This document shows positions 50,224 through 59,090 of a stretch of DNA of 64,000 bases, piece by piece; positions within the stretch are counted from its first letter, which is position 1, and the number at the start of each line of letters is the position of its first letter. Location of the stretch: the NCBI RefSeq assembly GCF_030332225.1, contig NZ_JAOWIF010000033.1:372001-436000 (forward strand). Direction: 5' to 3'. The stretch comes from Citrobacter sp. Cu233 (GTDB lineage: Bacteria; Pseudomonadota; Gammaproteobacteria; Enterobacterales; Enterobacteriaceae). The notes below the pieces were generated by a model, which had not been told where the DNA came from, did not search any database, and was given only the letters and a program-made list of their open reading frames with translations. The position numbers were made by a program, and so were the translations under genes.

Positions 50224-50496
50224 ATGTCACATACGATCCGCGACAAACAAAAGCTCAAAGCCCGTGCCAGTAAGATTCAGGGCCAGGTAGTAGCGTTGAA
50301 AACCATGCTTGATGAACCGCATGAATGCGCAGCTGTGTTGCAGCAAATTGCGGCGATCCGCGGTGCGGTAAACGGATTAATGCGTGAGGTGATTAAAGGC
50401 CATCTGACCGAGCATATTGTGCATCAGGGGGATGAAATAAAGCGTGAAGAGGATTTGGACGTTGTCCTGAAGGTATTGGACTCTTACATCAAGTAA
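50224..50496 (+). CDS. rcnR: RcnR, Ni/Co-responsive repressor
   Basis: A 90-residue all-helical regulator of the CsoR/RcnR (DUF156) family. Metal ligands of RcnR are present: His3 in MSHTIRDK, Cys35 in HECAAVLQ, and His60/His64 in [11 protein letters not shown], so it should sense Ni(II)/Co(II). Essentially identical to E. coli RcnR. It is divergent from its target rcnA. Confidence 0.96.
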   Translation: MSHTIRDKQKLKARASKIQGQVVALKTMLDEPHECAAVLQQIAAIRGAVNGLMREVIKGHLTEHIVHQGDEIKREEDLDVVLKVLDSYIK

Positions 50497-50548
50497 GGCA
50501 GAGTGCGGCTCATCCACGCACTGATGAATGAGCCCTTGATAACGTCAT

Positions 50549-51778
50549 TTAGCCAAAAAACATCACGGATACGCACAACAGACCGACAATCAGGGTGATC
50601 ACATTACCCACTGAACGGTACGGCTTCAGCGCAGGAAGCAAATAAGTAGACAGCGTCGGCATGATGAAAAGAATCATGGCGATGAGCGGACCACTGATCG
50701 CGTAAATCATTGAAATTGCATTAGGGTTAATGCAGCAAATGATAAACGTGATAGCCGAGACCAACATGATGGACAGGGCGCGGTTAAAGGCCCGGCTTTT
50801 CTTCACGCCGACCTGATGCAGCGACGTTTTTACGACTTCTGTCGCCCCTTCAATTACGCCAAAGTAGGTGCCGAGGAACGATTTTGACATCGCCACCACG
50901 GCAACGATAATCCCGGAAATCGACAACCACGCCGGTGCGTTGGGCATCATCGACAGCGCCGAAAGGATGGTTACGCCCTCATGTTTGGCATCTTCAATGT
51001 AGTTCGCCGGAATAGAAAGCAGACAGCTAAAGACGAAAAACAGTACGCTCAGGCAGATGATAACGTAGGCGACCTTCATGATTTTTTTGCATTTACCCAT
51101 GGCCTGCTCGCCGTATTTCTCGCGTCTGTCGATGGCAAACGTGGAGATAATGGGCGTATGGCTAAAAGCGAAAACCATCACGGGGATAGAGATCCATACC
51201 TGATGCAGCGTGTGCTGATCGAAAGACATCTGGCCGGTGAGTAGCGTCGGCTGCCAGCTTCCGGTCAGGTAGAGCGACAAGAACAAAAAGTACGCGATCA
51301 GCGGGAACACCAGAAAGCCCATCACCCGGATGGTGGCCTGGCGACCCATCAGGAAAATTAAATTCAGTACCAGCACCACGCCGAGGCTTACCAGCATGCG
51401 AATGCGTAGATCAATCGTGATATGTTTTGCCAGCTGTTCGGTGAGTGAATTGGTGATCGCCACAGCGTAGATCAGCACCACCACAAAGAAGGCAATAAAA
51501 TAAAGCGTCGTGATCAGGCTGCCTATCTTCTTGCCATAGTAGTGAGTGACTGCACCGGTGATTCCTTCACCTGCAGAAGTTTTTGATGACAGGATAAACT
51601 GGCACAGCGCCTTGTGCGGCCAGTAGGTTAAAGGCCAGGCGACGAGTGCAGTGATAAAAAGTACGACTGCACCCGCAGAACCCAGCTGGATGGGGAGGAA
51701 AAGGGTTCCTGCGCCGACGGCAGTCCCATATAGTGCGAAGCTCCAGAGAGTCTCTTCTTTTGACCAAAATTTCGACAT
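50549..51778 (-). CDS. yqeG: YqeG, HAAAP-family transporter
   Basis: A 409-residue inner-membrane protein with 11 predicted spans, of the hydroxy/aromatic amino acid permease family (relatives SdaC/TdcC). Seen: ALYGTAVGAGTLFLPI (about 15-30) and HTPIISTFAIDRREKYG. E. coli YqeG has been linked to serine or threonine transport; substrate here is inferred only. In E. coli yqeG is beside yqeF; here a PACE gene and a LysR gene lie between them. Confidence 0.9.
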   Translation of the reverse strand: MSKFWSKEETLWSFALYGTAVGAGTLFLPIQLGSAGAVVLFITALVAWPLTYWPHKALCQFILSSKTSAGEGITGAVTHYYGKKIGSLITTLYFIAFFVVVLIYAVAITNSLTEQLAKHITIDLRIRMLVSLGVVLVLNLIFLMGRQATIRVMGFLVFPLIAYFLFLSLYLTGSWQPTLLTGQMSFDQHTLHQVWISIPVMVFAFSHTPIISTFAIDRREKYGEQAMGKCKKIMKVAYVIICLSVLFFVFSCLLSIPANYIEDAKHEGVTILSALSMMPNAPAWLSISGIIVAVVAMSKSFLGTYFGVIEGATEVVKTSLHQVGVKKSRAFNRALSIMLVSAITFIICCINPNAISMIYAISGPLIAMILFIMPTLSTYLLPALKPYRSVGNVITLIVGLLCVSVMFFG

Positions 51779-51920
51779 TATTTGAACGTATCAACTATAA
51801 AATAAACAAAAAGAAGCGCAATTTACCACAAATGAGAGGGGCTGGGGGAGGTGTGAACAAGTGGGCTGGTGAATGGATGAATAGCCGGAATTGAGAAAAT
51901 TCCGACTATTCTTTGAATTA

Positions 51921-52376
51921 TCAGGCAGTAACGCGCTGCTGACGACGCTTCATTACGCGCTCGCGCAATGTGTCATAAGCCCAGTTATAGAACATGGTGT
52001 ATGGCAGGAAGAACAGGAAGAAACCTATTTCCAGCGTGAATGCCTGAAGCAAGCTAACGTTCAGTACATACGCCACGATGCTTACCCCGATGACGATAAA
52101 ACCACTCTCGAAACCTAAGGCGTGAAATGCGCGGACTTTAGCCGTACGTTTGACCTGATGCGACGGCCAAAAGCGGTCAAACAGGGCGTTATAAATGATA
52201 TTCCAGATCATTGCTGTCGTTGCCAGCAGAATGGTCAGCCCGCCCATTTCCAGTACCGAGCGCTGCATCAACCATGCGGTGGTTGGTGCGAGAATAGCAG
52301 TCGCAATGCCCTCAAAACAGACAGCATGAAAAATGCGCTCCACTAACGAGCGGCGCTGGATTGTATCGTGTTGCAT
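51921..52376 (-). CDS. PACE-family multidrug/biocide efflux protein
   Basis: A 151-residue membrane protein with four spans made of two tandem BTP (bacterial transmembrane pair) domains, as in AceI of Acinetobacter. Seen: RIFHAVCFEGIATAIL in the first half and RAFHALGFESGFIVIG in the second, the same motif repeated, with the conserved Glu (FEG, FES) needed for transport. Likely proton-coupled export of chlorhexidine-like or polyamine substrates. Divergent from a LysR gene (102-base gap), which probably regulates it. Confidence 0.88.
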   Translation of the reverse strand: MQHDTIQRRSLVERIFHAVCFEGIATAILAPTTAWLMQRSVLEMGGLTILLATTAMIWNIIYNALFDRFWPSHQVKRTAKVRAFHALGFESGFIVIGVSIVAYVLNVSLLQAFTLEIGFFLFFLPYTMFYNWAYDTLRERVMKRRQQRVTA

Positions 52377-52477
52377 AACGTAAAACCTTCTTTGATGCCC
52401 GGATAACGGAATGGTGGCAATTTTATCGTTTTATGTGATATCTAAAAGATAGAATCCATCGATAAAGTAGATACTTT

Positions 52478-53362
52478 ATGCGCTACTCTCCTGAGGCATT
52501 AATGGCATTTGTTGAGACCGTGTCCTGCGGCTCTTTTTCTGCGGCGGCGCGGCGGTTACGCAAAAGTCAGTCCACCATCAGTACGGCGATAGCCAACCTG
52601 GAAGCCGATCTCGGTTTTGCACTGTTTGACCGCACTTCACGTCAGCCAACGCTCACTGAACAAGGTAAGCGGGTGCTCGGTTATGTGCAGGCGATTCTGT
52701 CGGCGAGCGATCGGCTGGACGAAGCGGCGATTTCGCTGTCGGGTGAAACGGAAGCGCGTCTGACCTTTGTGCTTTCAGACACCCTACACCCGGATGTGCT
52801 GGAAGAATTGATGGTGCAGTTTGACCGATTGTTCCCACATACCGAATTTGAATGTCTGATAGGCGAAGATGAGGATGTGATCGATCTGCTGCAAAAGGGG
52901 CGCGCGCAGGTTGGTTTGATTGAAGCACGAGAGGATTACCCCACGGACATGGGGGTAACGCGCCTGCCGATGCAAACCTGGATGGGATTGTACGTTGCGG
53001 CTTCGCATCCGCTGGCGGCGCAGGAAAAAATGCAGTGGGAGCAACTGCACACCTGGCGTGAACTGCGTCTGAATACTTATCTGGAAAGCGGCACCAACGT
53101 GGCGCGCGGTCCCGTATGGTCTGCTCCCAACTATTTACTATTGCTGAGTATGGCGGTGCAGGGATTTGGCTGGTGTGCGCTGCCTTGCGCGCTGGTGGAA
53201 GAATTTGCCGCGGAAAAACCGCTGGTGCAACTGAAGGTCCCCGGCTGGCCAAAGGCTATCTCGATCGACCTGCTGTGGAATAAGAAATCACCGCCAGGGG
53301 TGGCGGGAAGCTGGCTACGCGATCATTTACAGCAGGGTGGCATCACGATGGCAGATAAATGA
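52478..53362 (+). CDS. LysR-family regulator divergent from the PACE gene
   Basis: A 294-residue LTTR. HTH SFSAAARRLRKSQSTISTAI (about 19-38) and a C-terminal effector domain (from about 90). It lies back to back with the PACE efflux gene, the usual layout for a local activator of that gene. No closer identification possible. Ribosome site is weak. Confidence 0.87.
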   Translation: MRYSPEALMAFVETVSCGSFSAAARRLRKSQSTISTAIANLEADLGFALFDRTSRQPTLTEQGKRVLGYVQAILSASDRLDEAAISLSGETEARLTFVLSDTLHPDVLEELMVQFDRLFPHTEFECLIGEDEDVIDLLQKGRAQVGLIEAREDYPTDMGVTRLPMQTWMGLYVAASHPLAAQEKMQWEQLHTWRELRLNTYLESGTNVARGPVWSAPNYLLLLSMAVQGFGWCALPCALVEEFAAEKPLVQLKVPGWPKAISIDLLWNKKSPPGVAGSWLRDHLQQGGITMADK

Positions 53363-53465
53363 TACCCATTTCCTTTGTGATAAAAATCACCATTTTTTAA
53401 ACAACTCAGATAACTATTCTTAACAATCATCTACTATGACGCTGTTATTTTGCGCTGAGGTGGTG

Positions 53466-54644
53466 ATGAAAGAGGTTGTGATAGTGGGGGCGTTGAGGAC
53501 ACCGATTGGCTGCTTCCAGGGAACGCTGGCGCGCCACTCTGCCGTTGAACTCGGCAGTATGGTGGTCAGGGCATTACTGGAACGCACTGGCGTGGATGTT
53601 CACGCGGTTGATGAAGTGATCCTTGGTCAGGTCCTCACTGCGGGGGCCGGACAGAACCCGGCGCGCCAGTCTGCTATCAATGGCGGATTACCCAATACCG
53701 TTTCCGCTATTACCATTAATGATGTGTGTGGCTCGGGCCTGAAAGCGCTGCATCTGGCGACGCAGGCTATCCAGTGTGGTGAAGCTGATATCGTGATAGC
53801 AGGCGGGCAAGAGAATATGAGCCGCGCGCCGCATGTCCTGACTGACAGCCGTACCGGGGCGCAACTGGGAAATAGCCAGCTGGTGGACAGTCTGGTGCAT
53901 GACGGGTTGTGGGATGCCTTCAACGATTACCATATGGGCGTCACCGCAGAAAACCTGGCGCGGGAATACGGTATCAGCCGTGAATTACAGGATGCCTACG
54001 CGCTTCACTCGCAGCATAAAGCACGGATGGCAATCGATGCCGGGCGCTTTAAAGATGAGATCGTGCCGGTGGTGACGCAGCGTAACGGGCAATCGTTCGT
54101 GGTGGATACCGATGAGCAGCCGCGTACCGATGCCAGCGCCGAAGGGCTGGCGCGTCTGGATCCTACCTTTGACAGGTTTGGTTCCGTAACGGCGGGTAAT
54201 GCATCATCGATCAACGATGGCGCCGCCGCCGTGATGATGATGAGTGAAGCCAAGGCGCAGGCGCTGAATTTACCCGTGCTGGCCCGTATTCGCGCTTTTG
54301 CCAGCGTCGGCGTTGACCCCGCACTAATGGGCATTGCGCCGGTTTACGCGACGCGTCGCTGCCTTGAACGCGTTGGCTGGCAGCTGGCGGATGTTGATCT
54401 TATCGAAGCTAACGAAGCCTTCGCCGCGCAGGCGTTATCCGTTGGGAAAATGCTGGAATGGGACGAACGGCGGGTGAATGTGAACGGTGGAGCCATTGCG
54501 CTCGGCCACCCAATTGGGGCGTCCGGCTGTCGTATTCTGGTTTCGCTGGTTCACGAAATGGTTAAACGTCGGGCGCACAAAGGCCTGGCAACGCTGTGCA
54601 TCGGTGGTGGCCAGGGCGTCGCACTTGCCATCGAACGTGATTAA
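53466..54644 (+). CDS. yqeF: YqeF, acetyl-CoA acetyltransferase (thiolase II)
   Basis: A 392-residue thiolase. Active Cys in NDVCGSGLKALHLA (about residue 88), His in GGAIALGHPIGASG (about 349) and Cys in LCIGGGQGVAL (about 379). It condenses two acetyl-CoA to acetoacetyl-CoA or the reverse. The ATG 53466 (MKEVVIVGALRTP) is the family start; an in-frame ATG 10 codons upstream is not needed. No downstream lipid or polyhydroxybutyrate genes are adjacent. Confidence 0.94.
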   Translation: MKEVVIVGALRTPIGCFQGTLARHSAVELGSMVVRALLERTGVDVHAVDEVILGQVLTAGAGQNPARQSAINGGLPNTVSAITINDVCGSGLKALHLATQAIQCGEADIVIAGGQENMSRAPHVLTDSRTGAQLGNSQLVDSLVHDGLWDAFNDYHMGVTAENLAREYGISRELQDAYALHSQHKARMAIDAGRFKDEIVPVVTQRNGQSFVVDTDEQPRTDASAEGLARLDPTFDRFGSVTAGNASSINDGAAAVMMMSEAKAQALNLPVLARIRAFASVGVDPALMGIAPVYATRRCLERVGWQLADVDLIEANEAFAAQALSVGKMLEWDERRVNVNGGAIALGHPIGASGCRILVSLVHEMVKRRAHKGLATLCIGGGQGVALAIERD

Positions 54645-54697
54645 CTCTTTAAAATCCCCCATCAGATACACCACAACCGCGCAGTCCCTGTTCATGT

Positions 54698-54721
54698 AAA
54701 AAAGCCCTCCACAAGGAGGGC
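54698..54721 (-). terminator. Leftward Rho-independent terminator with no gene behind it
   Basis: On the minus strand: GCCCTCC, TTGT loop, GGAGGGC, then six T. On the plus strand no T-run follows, so it does not serve yqeF. The 300 bases to its right contain no leftward ORF. Confidence 0.8.
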
Positions 54722-55003
54722 AAGGCCAGTTACAGAAACATCCACTCTAAAACGATGCTAACTTATCAAAACGTCGTTTCATTTCGTGTGATTGACAACG
54801 CACTTTGTAAGAAAAGGTGTGTGAATTCCTCTTCAGCAGGACTGTTTTTTCACAGCGCTACGTTTACCTTTTATCAGCTACGCGCTACTGGTTTTTTATA
54901 ACAATCTGTTTTATTTGAATTTTATTTATTTTCTTTGATGCGAATTTGCCAGATTATCCAGGCTAGCGTGATCGCAATTACACTTTTGATAATAAGATGC
55001 GGA

Positions 55004-55025
55004 AAAAGTGAAACATCGTTTTAGT
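55004..55025. promoter_or_regulatory. Putative KdgR operator upstream of kduI
   Basis: AAAGTGAAACATCGTTTTAG, compared with the family consensus AATGAAAC..GTTTCATT; one half is good and the other is partly degenerate. Lies 110 bases before the GTG start of kduI. KdgR control of kdu genes is known in pectinolytic enterobacteria; here it is inference. Confidence 0.5.
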
Positions 55026-55135
55026 TATAATTGAAAACCCGTTCCGGGAGGGATATCATGAACGCATTAGGTAAAACGGAACGGCGTTTTGCTATCGCTC
55101 AAGAATTCACGGTCAATTTATCACTGGAGGTAAAT

Positions 55136-55972
55136 GTGGACGTAAGACAAAGCATCCATAGTGCGCATGCCAAAACCCTGGATACCCAGGCGCTGCGTAA
55201 TGAGTTTTTGGTAGAAGACGTGTTTGTTGCTGACGAATACACCATGGTCTACAGCCACATCGACCGCATCATTGTTGGCGGTATTATGCCAGTGGCCAAA
55301 ACCGTCTCTGTGGGTGGCGAAGTGGGTAAGCAACTGGGCGTAACCTACTTCCTGGAGCGTCGTGAGCTAGGCGTGATCAACATCGGTGGACCGGGCACTA
55401 TTACTGTTGATGGGCAGTGCTATGAAATTGGTCATCGCGATGCGCTGTATGTTGGTAAAGGGGCAAAAGAAGTTGTTTTTGCAAGCATTGACCCGGCAAA
55501 ACCAGCTAAGTTCTATTATAACTGCGCGCCGGCACACATGACTTATCCAACCAAAAAAGTGACCCCTGCCGACGTTGCGCCAGTGACGTTGGGTGATGAT
55601 CTCACGAGTAACCGCCGTACCATCAACAAGTATTTTGTGCCGGATGTACTGGAAACCTGCCAACTGAGCATGGGCCTGACCGAACTGGCACCAGGCAACT
55701 TGTGGAACACCATGCCGTGCCATACCCATGAACGCCGTATGGAAGTCTATTTCTACTTCAATATGGAAGAAGACACCTGTGTCTTCCACATGATGGGGCA
55801 GCCTCAGGAAACGCGTCATATCGTGATGCACAATGAGCAGGCGGTAATTTCCCCTAGCTGGTCTATCCACTCTGGCGTTGGTACGAAAGCCTATACCTTC
55901 ATTTGGGGTATGGTTGGCGAAAATCAGGTCTTTGATGATATGGACCACGTTGCAGTCAAAGATCTGCGCTAG
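55136..55972 (+). CDS. kduI: KduI, 5-keto-4-deoxyuronate isomerase
   Basis: A 278-residue cupin isomerase that converts 4-deoxy-L-threo-5-hexosulose uronate to 3-deoxy-D-glycero-2,5-hexodiulosonate. Zn ligands: [15 protein letters not shown] (two His and Glu, about 194-203) and SWSIHSGVG (His, about 245). GTG 55136, 5 bases after GGAGG, matches the 278-residue E. coli protein. An in-frame ATG at 55058 also has an excellent SD (GGGAGGG) and would add 26 residues. Fifty-seven bases before kduD. Confidence 0.95.
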   Translation: MDVRQSIHSAHAKTLDTQALRNEFLVEDVFVADEYTMVYSHIDRIIVGGIMPVAKTVSVGGEVGKQLGVTYFLERRELGVINIGGPGTITVDGQCYEIGHRDALYVGKGAKEVVFASIDPAKPAKFYYNCAPAHMTYPTKKVTPADVAPVTLGDDLTSNRRTINKYFVPDVLETCQLSMGLTELAPGNLWNTMPCHTHERRMEVYFYFNMEEDTCVFHMMGQPQETRHIVMHNEQAVISPSWSIHSGVGTKAYTFIWGMVGENQVFDDMDHVAVKDLR

Positions 55973-56029
55973 TCGCGGGCGGCTACTCAGCCTGTCTGTG
56001 ACGGGCATTATAAAAAATAAGGATTTACA

Positions 56030-56791
56030 ATGATTTTGAATGCATTCTCTCTTGAAGGTAAAGTCGCCGTTGTGACGGGGTGTGACACCGGTTTGGGTCA
56101 GGGGATGGCGCTGGGTCTGGCGGAAGCAGGTTGTGATATCGTGGGTATCAACATTGTTGAGCCGACTGAAACCATCGAACGTGTTACCGCACTGGGCCGC
56201 CGTTTTTTAAGCCTGACCGCCGACCTGCGTCAGATTGACGGCATCCCGGCACTGCTGGAGCGTGCGGTTGCAGAATTCGGTCATATCGACATTCTGGTGA
56301 ACAACGCCGGTCTTATCCGTCGTGAAGATGCTATCGACTTCAGCGAAAAAGACTGGGACGACGTGATGAACCTGAACATTAAGAGCGTGTTCTTCATGTC
56401 TCAGGCGGCGGCGAAGCACTTCATTGCCCAGGGTAACGGCGGTAAAATTATTAATATTGCCTCTATGCTCTCCTTCCAGGGCGGCATCCGTGTTCCGTCT
56501 TACACCGCGTCAAAAAGCGGCGTAATGGGCGTGACGCGTCTGATGGCCAACGAGTGGGCGAAACATAACATCAACGTGAATGCGATCGCGCCGGGTTACA
56601 TGGCAACTAATAACACGCAGCAGCTGCGTGCTGATGAGCAGCGTAGCGCCGAAATTCTCGATCGTATTCCGGCGGGCCGTTGGGGGCTGCCAGGCGATCT
56701 GATGGGGCCTGTTGTGTTCCTGGCGTCCAGCGCATCTGACTACATTAACGGTTATACCGTTGCGGTCGACGGTGGTTGGCTGGCGCGTTAA
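56030..56791 (+). CDS. kduD: KduD, 2-deoxy-D-gluconate 3-dehydrogenase / DKII reductase
   Basis: A 253-residue SDR acting after KduI: it reduces 3-deoxy-D-glycero-2,5-hexodiulosonate to 2-keto-3-deoxygluconate. Cofactor motif TGCDTGLGQGMALG (about 16-29), NNAG (about 93), and YTASKSGVMGV (YxxxK, about 158-162). It forms the kduID operon and ends at a strong terminator. Confidence 0.96.
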   Translation: MILNAFSLEGKVAVVTGCDTGLGQGMALGLAEAGCDIVGINIVEPTETIERVTALGRRFLSLTADLRQIDGIPALLERAVAEFGHIDILVNNAGLIRREDAIDFSEKDWDDVMNLNIKSVFFMSQAAAKHFIAQGNGGKIINIASMLSFQGGIRVPSYTASKSGVMGVTRLMANEWAKHNINVNAIAPGYMATNNTQQLRADEQRSAEILDRIPAGRWGLPGDLMGPVVFLASSASDYINGYTVAVDGGWLAR

Positions 56792-56811
56792 TTTACCGTC
56801 CAGCATCAACA

Positions 56812-56838
56812 AACCCTGCCCATGGCAGGGTTTTTTTT
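56812..56838 (+). terminator. Terminator of kduID
   Basis: AACCCTGCC, CAT loop, GGCAGGGTT, in a run of eight T (56831-56838). Confidence 0.95.
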
Positions 56839-57107
56839 GGTTTTAAATTATTTTAATCCATATTCTGTTCATAAATTAATCCATACATAATTTTATATGT
56901 ATGGATTAATAATAATTAATACTCTTTAATATCAGTGCATTAAATTTAATTGAGTAATTAGCGGTAAATTTTAAAATTGGAATATCCATCACATAACGAT
57001 GTGGTGCAGCAATTTCATCCATGTTTTTGCCGTTTCCCGCCTGACGCTTCCTGCAAGGGATCCCTTACTTTCATCGACATGGCTTACTCTGTATCTGGCA
57101 GGAAAAA
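56839..57107 (+). promoter_or_regulatory. araE control region with repeated TCCATA/TATGGA motifs
   Basis: A perfect 15-base inverted repeat (56875-56889 and 56896-56910, ATTAATCCATACATA and its complement) around a 6-base spacer, and another TTAATCCATA at 56853-56862. TCCATA is the conserved half of AraC sites (TAGC-N7-TCCATA), and araE is an AraC target in E. coli, so these are candidate AraC sites. Spacing (23 bases between direct copies) differs slightly from araI1-I2. SD CAGGAA precedes the ATG. Confidence 0.5.
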
Positions 57108-58526
57108 ATGGTCTCAATTAATCATGAAGCTGCTTTAACACCGCGTACGCAGCGCGATACGCGACGTATGAATTTGTTTGTCTCTATTTCTGCGGCTGTC
57201 GCAGGGTTGTTATTTGGCCTCGATATCGGCGTAATTGCCGGTGCGTTACCTTTTATCACCGATCACTTTGTATTGACCAGCCGTCTGCAGGAGTGGGTGG
57301 TGAGCAGTATGATGCTGGGGGCGGCAATTGGTGCGCTGTTTAACGGCTGGTTGTCATTCCGACTGGGGCGCAAATACAGCCTGATGGCCGGGGCGATCCT
57401 GTTTGTCGTCGGTTCTCTGGGATCAGCATTTGCTTCCAGCGTGGAAATGCTCATTTTTGCCCGCGTGGTACTGGGCGTTGCCGTAGGTATCGCCTCCTAC
57501 ACTGCGCCACTCTATTTGTCCGAAATGGCCAGTGAGAATGTGCGTGGCAAGATGATCAGTATGTATCAACTGATGGTAACGTTGGGCATTGTGCTGGCCT
57601 TTTTATCCGATACCGCGTTTAGCTACAGCGGTAACTGGCGCGCTATGCTGGGTGTATTGGCGCTCCCGGCGGTGTTGCTGATTGTTCTGGTCGTTTTCCT
57701 GCCTAACAGCCCGCGCTGGCTGGCAGAGAAAGGCCGCCATATTGAAGCAGAAGAAGTATTACGCATGTTGCGTGATACGTCAGAAAAGGCCCGTGATGAG
57801 CTGAACGAAATTCGTGAAAGTCTGAAGCTGAAGCAGGGCGGTTGGGCGCTGTTTAAAATTAACCGTAACGTACGGCGCGCGGTTTTCCTCGGAATGTTGT
57901 TGCAGGCAATGCAGCAGTTCACCGGGATGAACATCATTATGTACTACGCTCCACGTATTTTTAAAATGGCCGGTTTTACCACGACTGAACAGCAGATGAT
58001 TGCGACGTTAGTCGTTGGCTTAACCTTTATGTTCGCGACTTTTATTGCTGTTTTTACAGTAGATAAAGCCGGACGCAAACCGGCACTGAAGATTGGTTTC
58101 AGCGTGATGGCCATTGGGACCCTGGTCCTCGGCTATTGCCTGATGCAGTTTGATAACGGCACTGCATCCAGTGGACTTTCCTGGCTGTCAGTTGGCATGA
58201 CCATGATGTGTATCGCCGGTTATGCAATGAGCGCCGCACCGGTGGTGTGGATCCTGTGTTCTGAGATTCAGCCGCTGAAATGTCGCGATTTTGGCATCAC
58301 CTGTTCCACCACCACTAACTGGGTGTCGAACATGATTATCGGCGCAACCTTCCTGACATTGCTCGACAGTATTGGCGCTGCGGGTACGTTCTGGCTTTAT
58401 ACCGCACTGAACGTCGTATTTATTGGTATTACATTCTGGCTTATTCCTGAAACCAAAAACGTTACGCTTGAGCATATCGAACGTAAACTGATGGCTGGCG
58501 AGAAGTTAAGAGATATTGGGGTGTAA
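57108..58526 (+). CDS. araE: AraE, arabinose:H+ symporter
   Basis: A 472-residue MFS sugar porter with 12 spans. Motifs: [11 protein letters not shown] (loop 2-3), [12 protein letters not shown] (loop 6-7), DKAGRKPAL (loop 8-9) and [12 protein letters not shown] at the C-terminus. Nearly identical to E. coli AraE. Regulated by arabinose through AraC by homology; araBAD is not in the window. Confidence 0.97.
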   Translation: MVSINHEAALTPRTQRDTRRMNLFVSISAAVAGLLFGLDIGVIAGALPFITDHFVLTSRLQEWVVSSMMLGAAIGALFNGWLSFRLGRKYSLMAGAILFVVGSLGSAFASSVEMLIFARVVLGVAVGIASYTAPLYLSEMASENVRGKMISMYQLMVTLGIVLAFLSDTAFSYSGNWRAMLGVLALPAVLLIVLVVFLPNSPRWLAEKGRHIEAEEVLRMLRDTSEKARDELNEIRESLKLKQGGWALFKINRNVRRAVFLGMLLQAMQQFTGMNIIMYYAPRIFKMAGFTTTEQQMIATLVVGLTFMFATFIAVFTVDKAGRKPALKIGFSVMAIGTLVLGYCLMQFDNGTASSGLSWLSVGMTMMCIAGYAMSAAPVVWILCSEIQPLKCRDFGITCSTTTNWVSNMIIGATFLTLLDSIGAAGTFWLYTALNVVFIGITFWLIPETKNVTLEHIERKLMAGEKLRDIGV

Positions 58527-58562
58527 ATATTGAGACGCAGTGTCGGATGACGTCTCGTGCAG

Positions 58563-58595
58563 GCCGGGTAAGCGTAAGCGATACCCGGCGTTTTT
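58563..58595 (+). terminator. REP-like terminator after araE
   Basis: GCCGGGT (58563-58569), GC-rich inner part, ACCCGGC (58583-58589), then GTTTTT. Confidence 0.75.
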
Positions 58596-58622
58596 GTATA
58601 ACAAGGTTTGAGAATAGAGAGA

Positions 58623-58949
58623 TTACGCCTGCAGGAAGTCTTCGCGCACCGGGGTGAAGGTATCAAGTAATGTCCCTGGCTTTAAACAGACGCAGCCGTG
58701 CATGATATTGGGTTGCTTGTACAGGGTGTCTCCTGCACTGACGATATGTTTTTCTTCCCCAATCGTAAATTCAAACTCACCCGATAAAACGTACGTGAGT
58801 TGTTCATGCGGGTGGTTGTGCATCGGGCCTACTGCGCCCTGCTCGAAATTAACTTCCACGGCCATCATTTTGCCATCATGAGCCAGAATACGCCGGGTAA
58901 CGCCGTTACCCAGATCTTCAAGCGTGGTTTCTTTATGAAAAATAAACAT
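58623..58949 (-). CDS. kdgF: KdgF-type cupin, unsaturated uronate ring-opening enzyme
   Basis: A 108-residue single cupin domain matching KdgF, which turns 4,5-unsaturated galacturonate or glucuronate into the linear keto-uronate used by KduI. Metal site: MHNHPHEQ (His44, His46, Gln50) and NIMHGCVC (His84). The C-terminus DTFTPVREDF holds the Asp and Arg expected in the active site. A near-perfect KdgR palindrome lies 19 bases upstream. It is about 1.8 kb from kduID, so the three steps are linked in position and probably in control. Confidence 0.82.
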   Translation of the reverse strand: MFIFHKETTLEDLGNGVTRRILAHDGKMMAVEVNFEQGAVGPMHNHPHEQLTYVLSGEFEFTIGEEKHIVSAGDTLYKQPNIMHGCVCLKPGTLLDTFTPVREDFLQA

Positions 58950-58967
58950 TCGGTATTCTCGTAATAT

Positions 58968-58986
58968 AATGAAACATTATTTCATT
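58968..58986. promoter_or_regulatory. KdgR-type operator upstream of the kdgF-like gene
   Basis: AATGAAA-CATTA-TTTCATT, perfect 7-base arms, lies 19 bases before the kdgF-like ATG on the minus strand and about 105 bases before ygeA on the plus strand. It matches the AATGAAAC..GTTTCATT consensus of the IclR-family repressor KdgR. Confidence 0.7.
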
Positions 58987-59090
58987 AAATTTATATCAGA
59001 AAATAAAAAAAGGAAATGTGCGCCGACAGATGTGGAAAGTTGATCACATCTTTGATTCACTGGGAGGACAACCACGAATAAGGACAAATG

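Larger units (their letters stand above)
54645..55135. other. yqeF-kduI intergenic region
   Basis: 491 bases without a recognised gene. It holds a leftward-facing terminator (54698-54721), an AT-rich tract (54890-54960), a KdgR-like box (55004-55025) and two consecutive good ribosome sites before kduI. The DNA to the right of the leftward terminator may encode a small RNA. Confidence 0.5.

Noticed and set aside
57000..57060. CRP site near CACATAACGATGTG upstream of araE
   Set aside because: The half-sites are in the wrong order and spacing for the TGTGA-N6-TCACA consensus.
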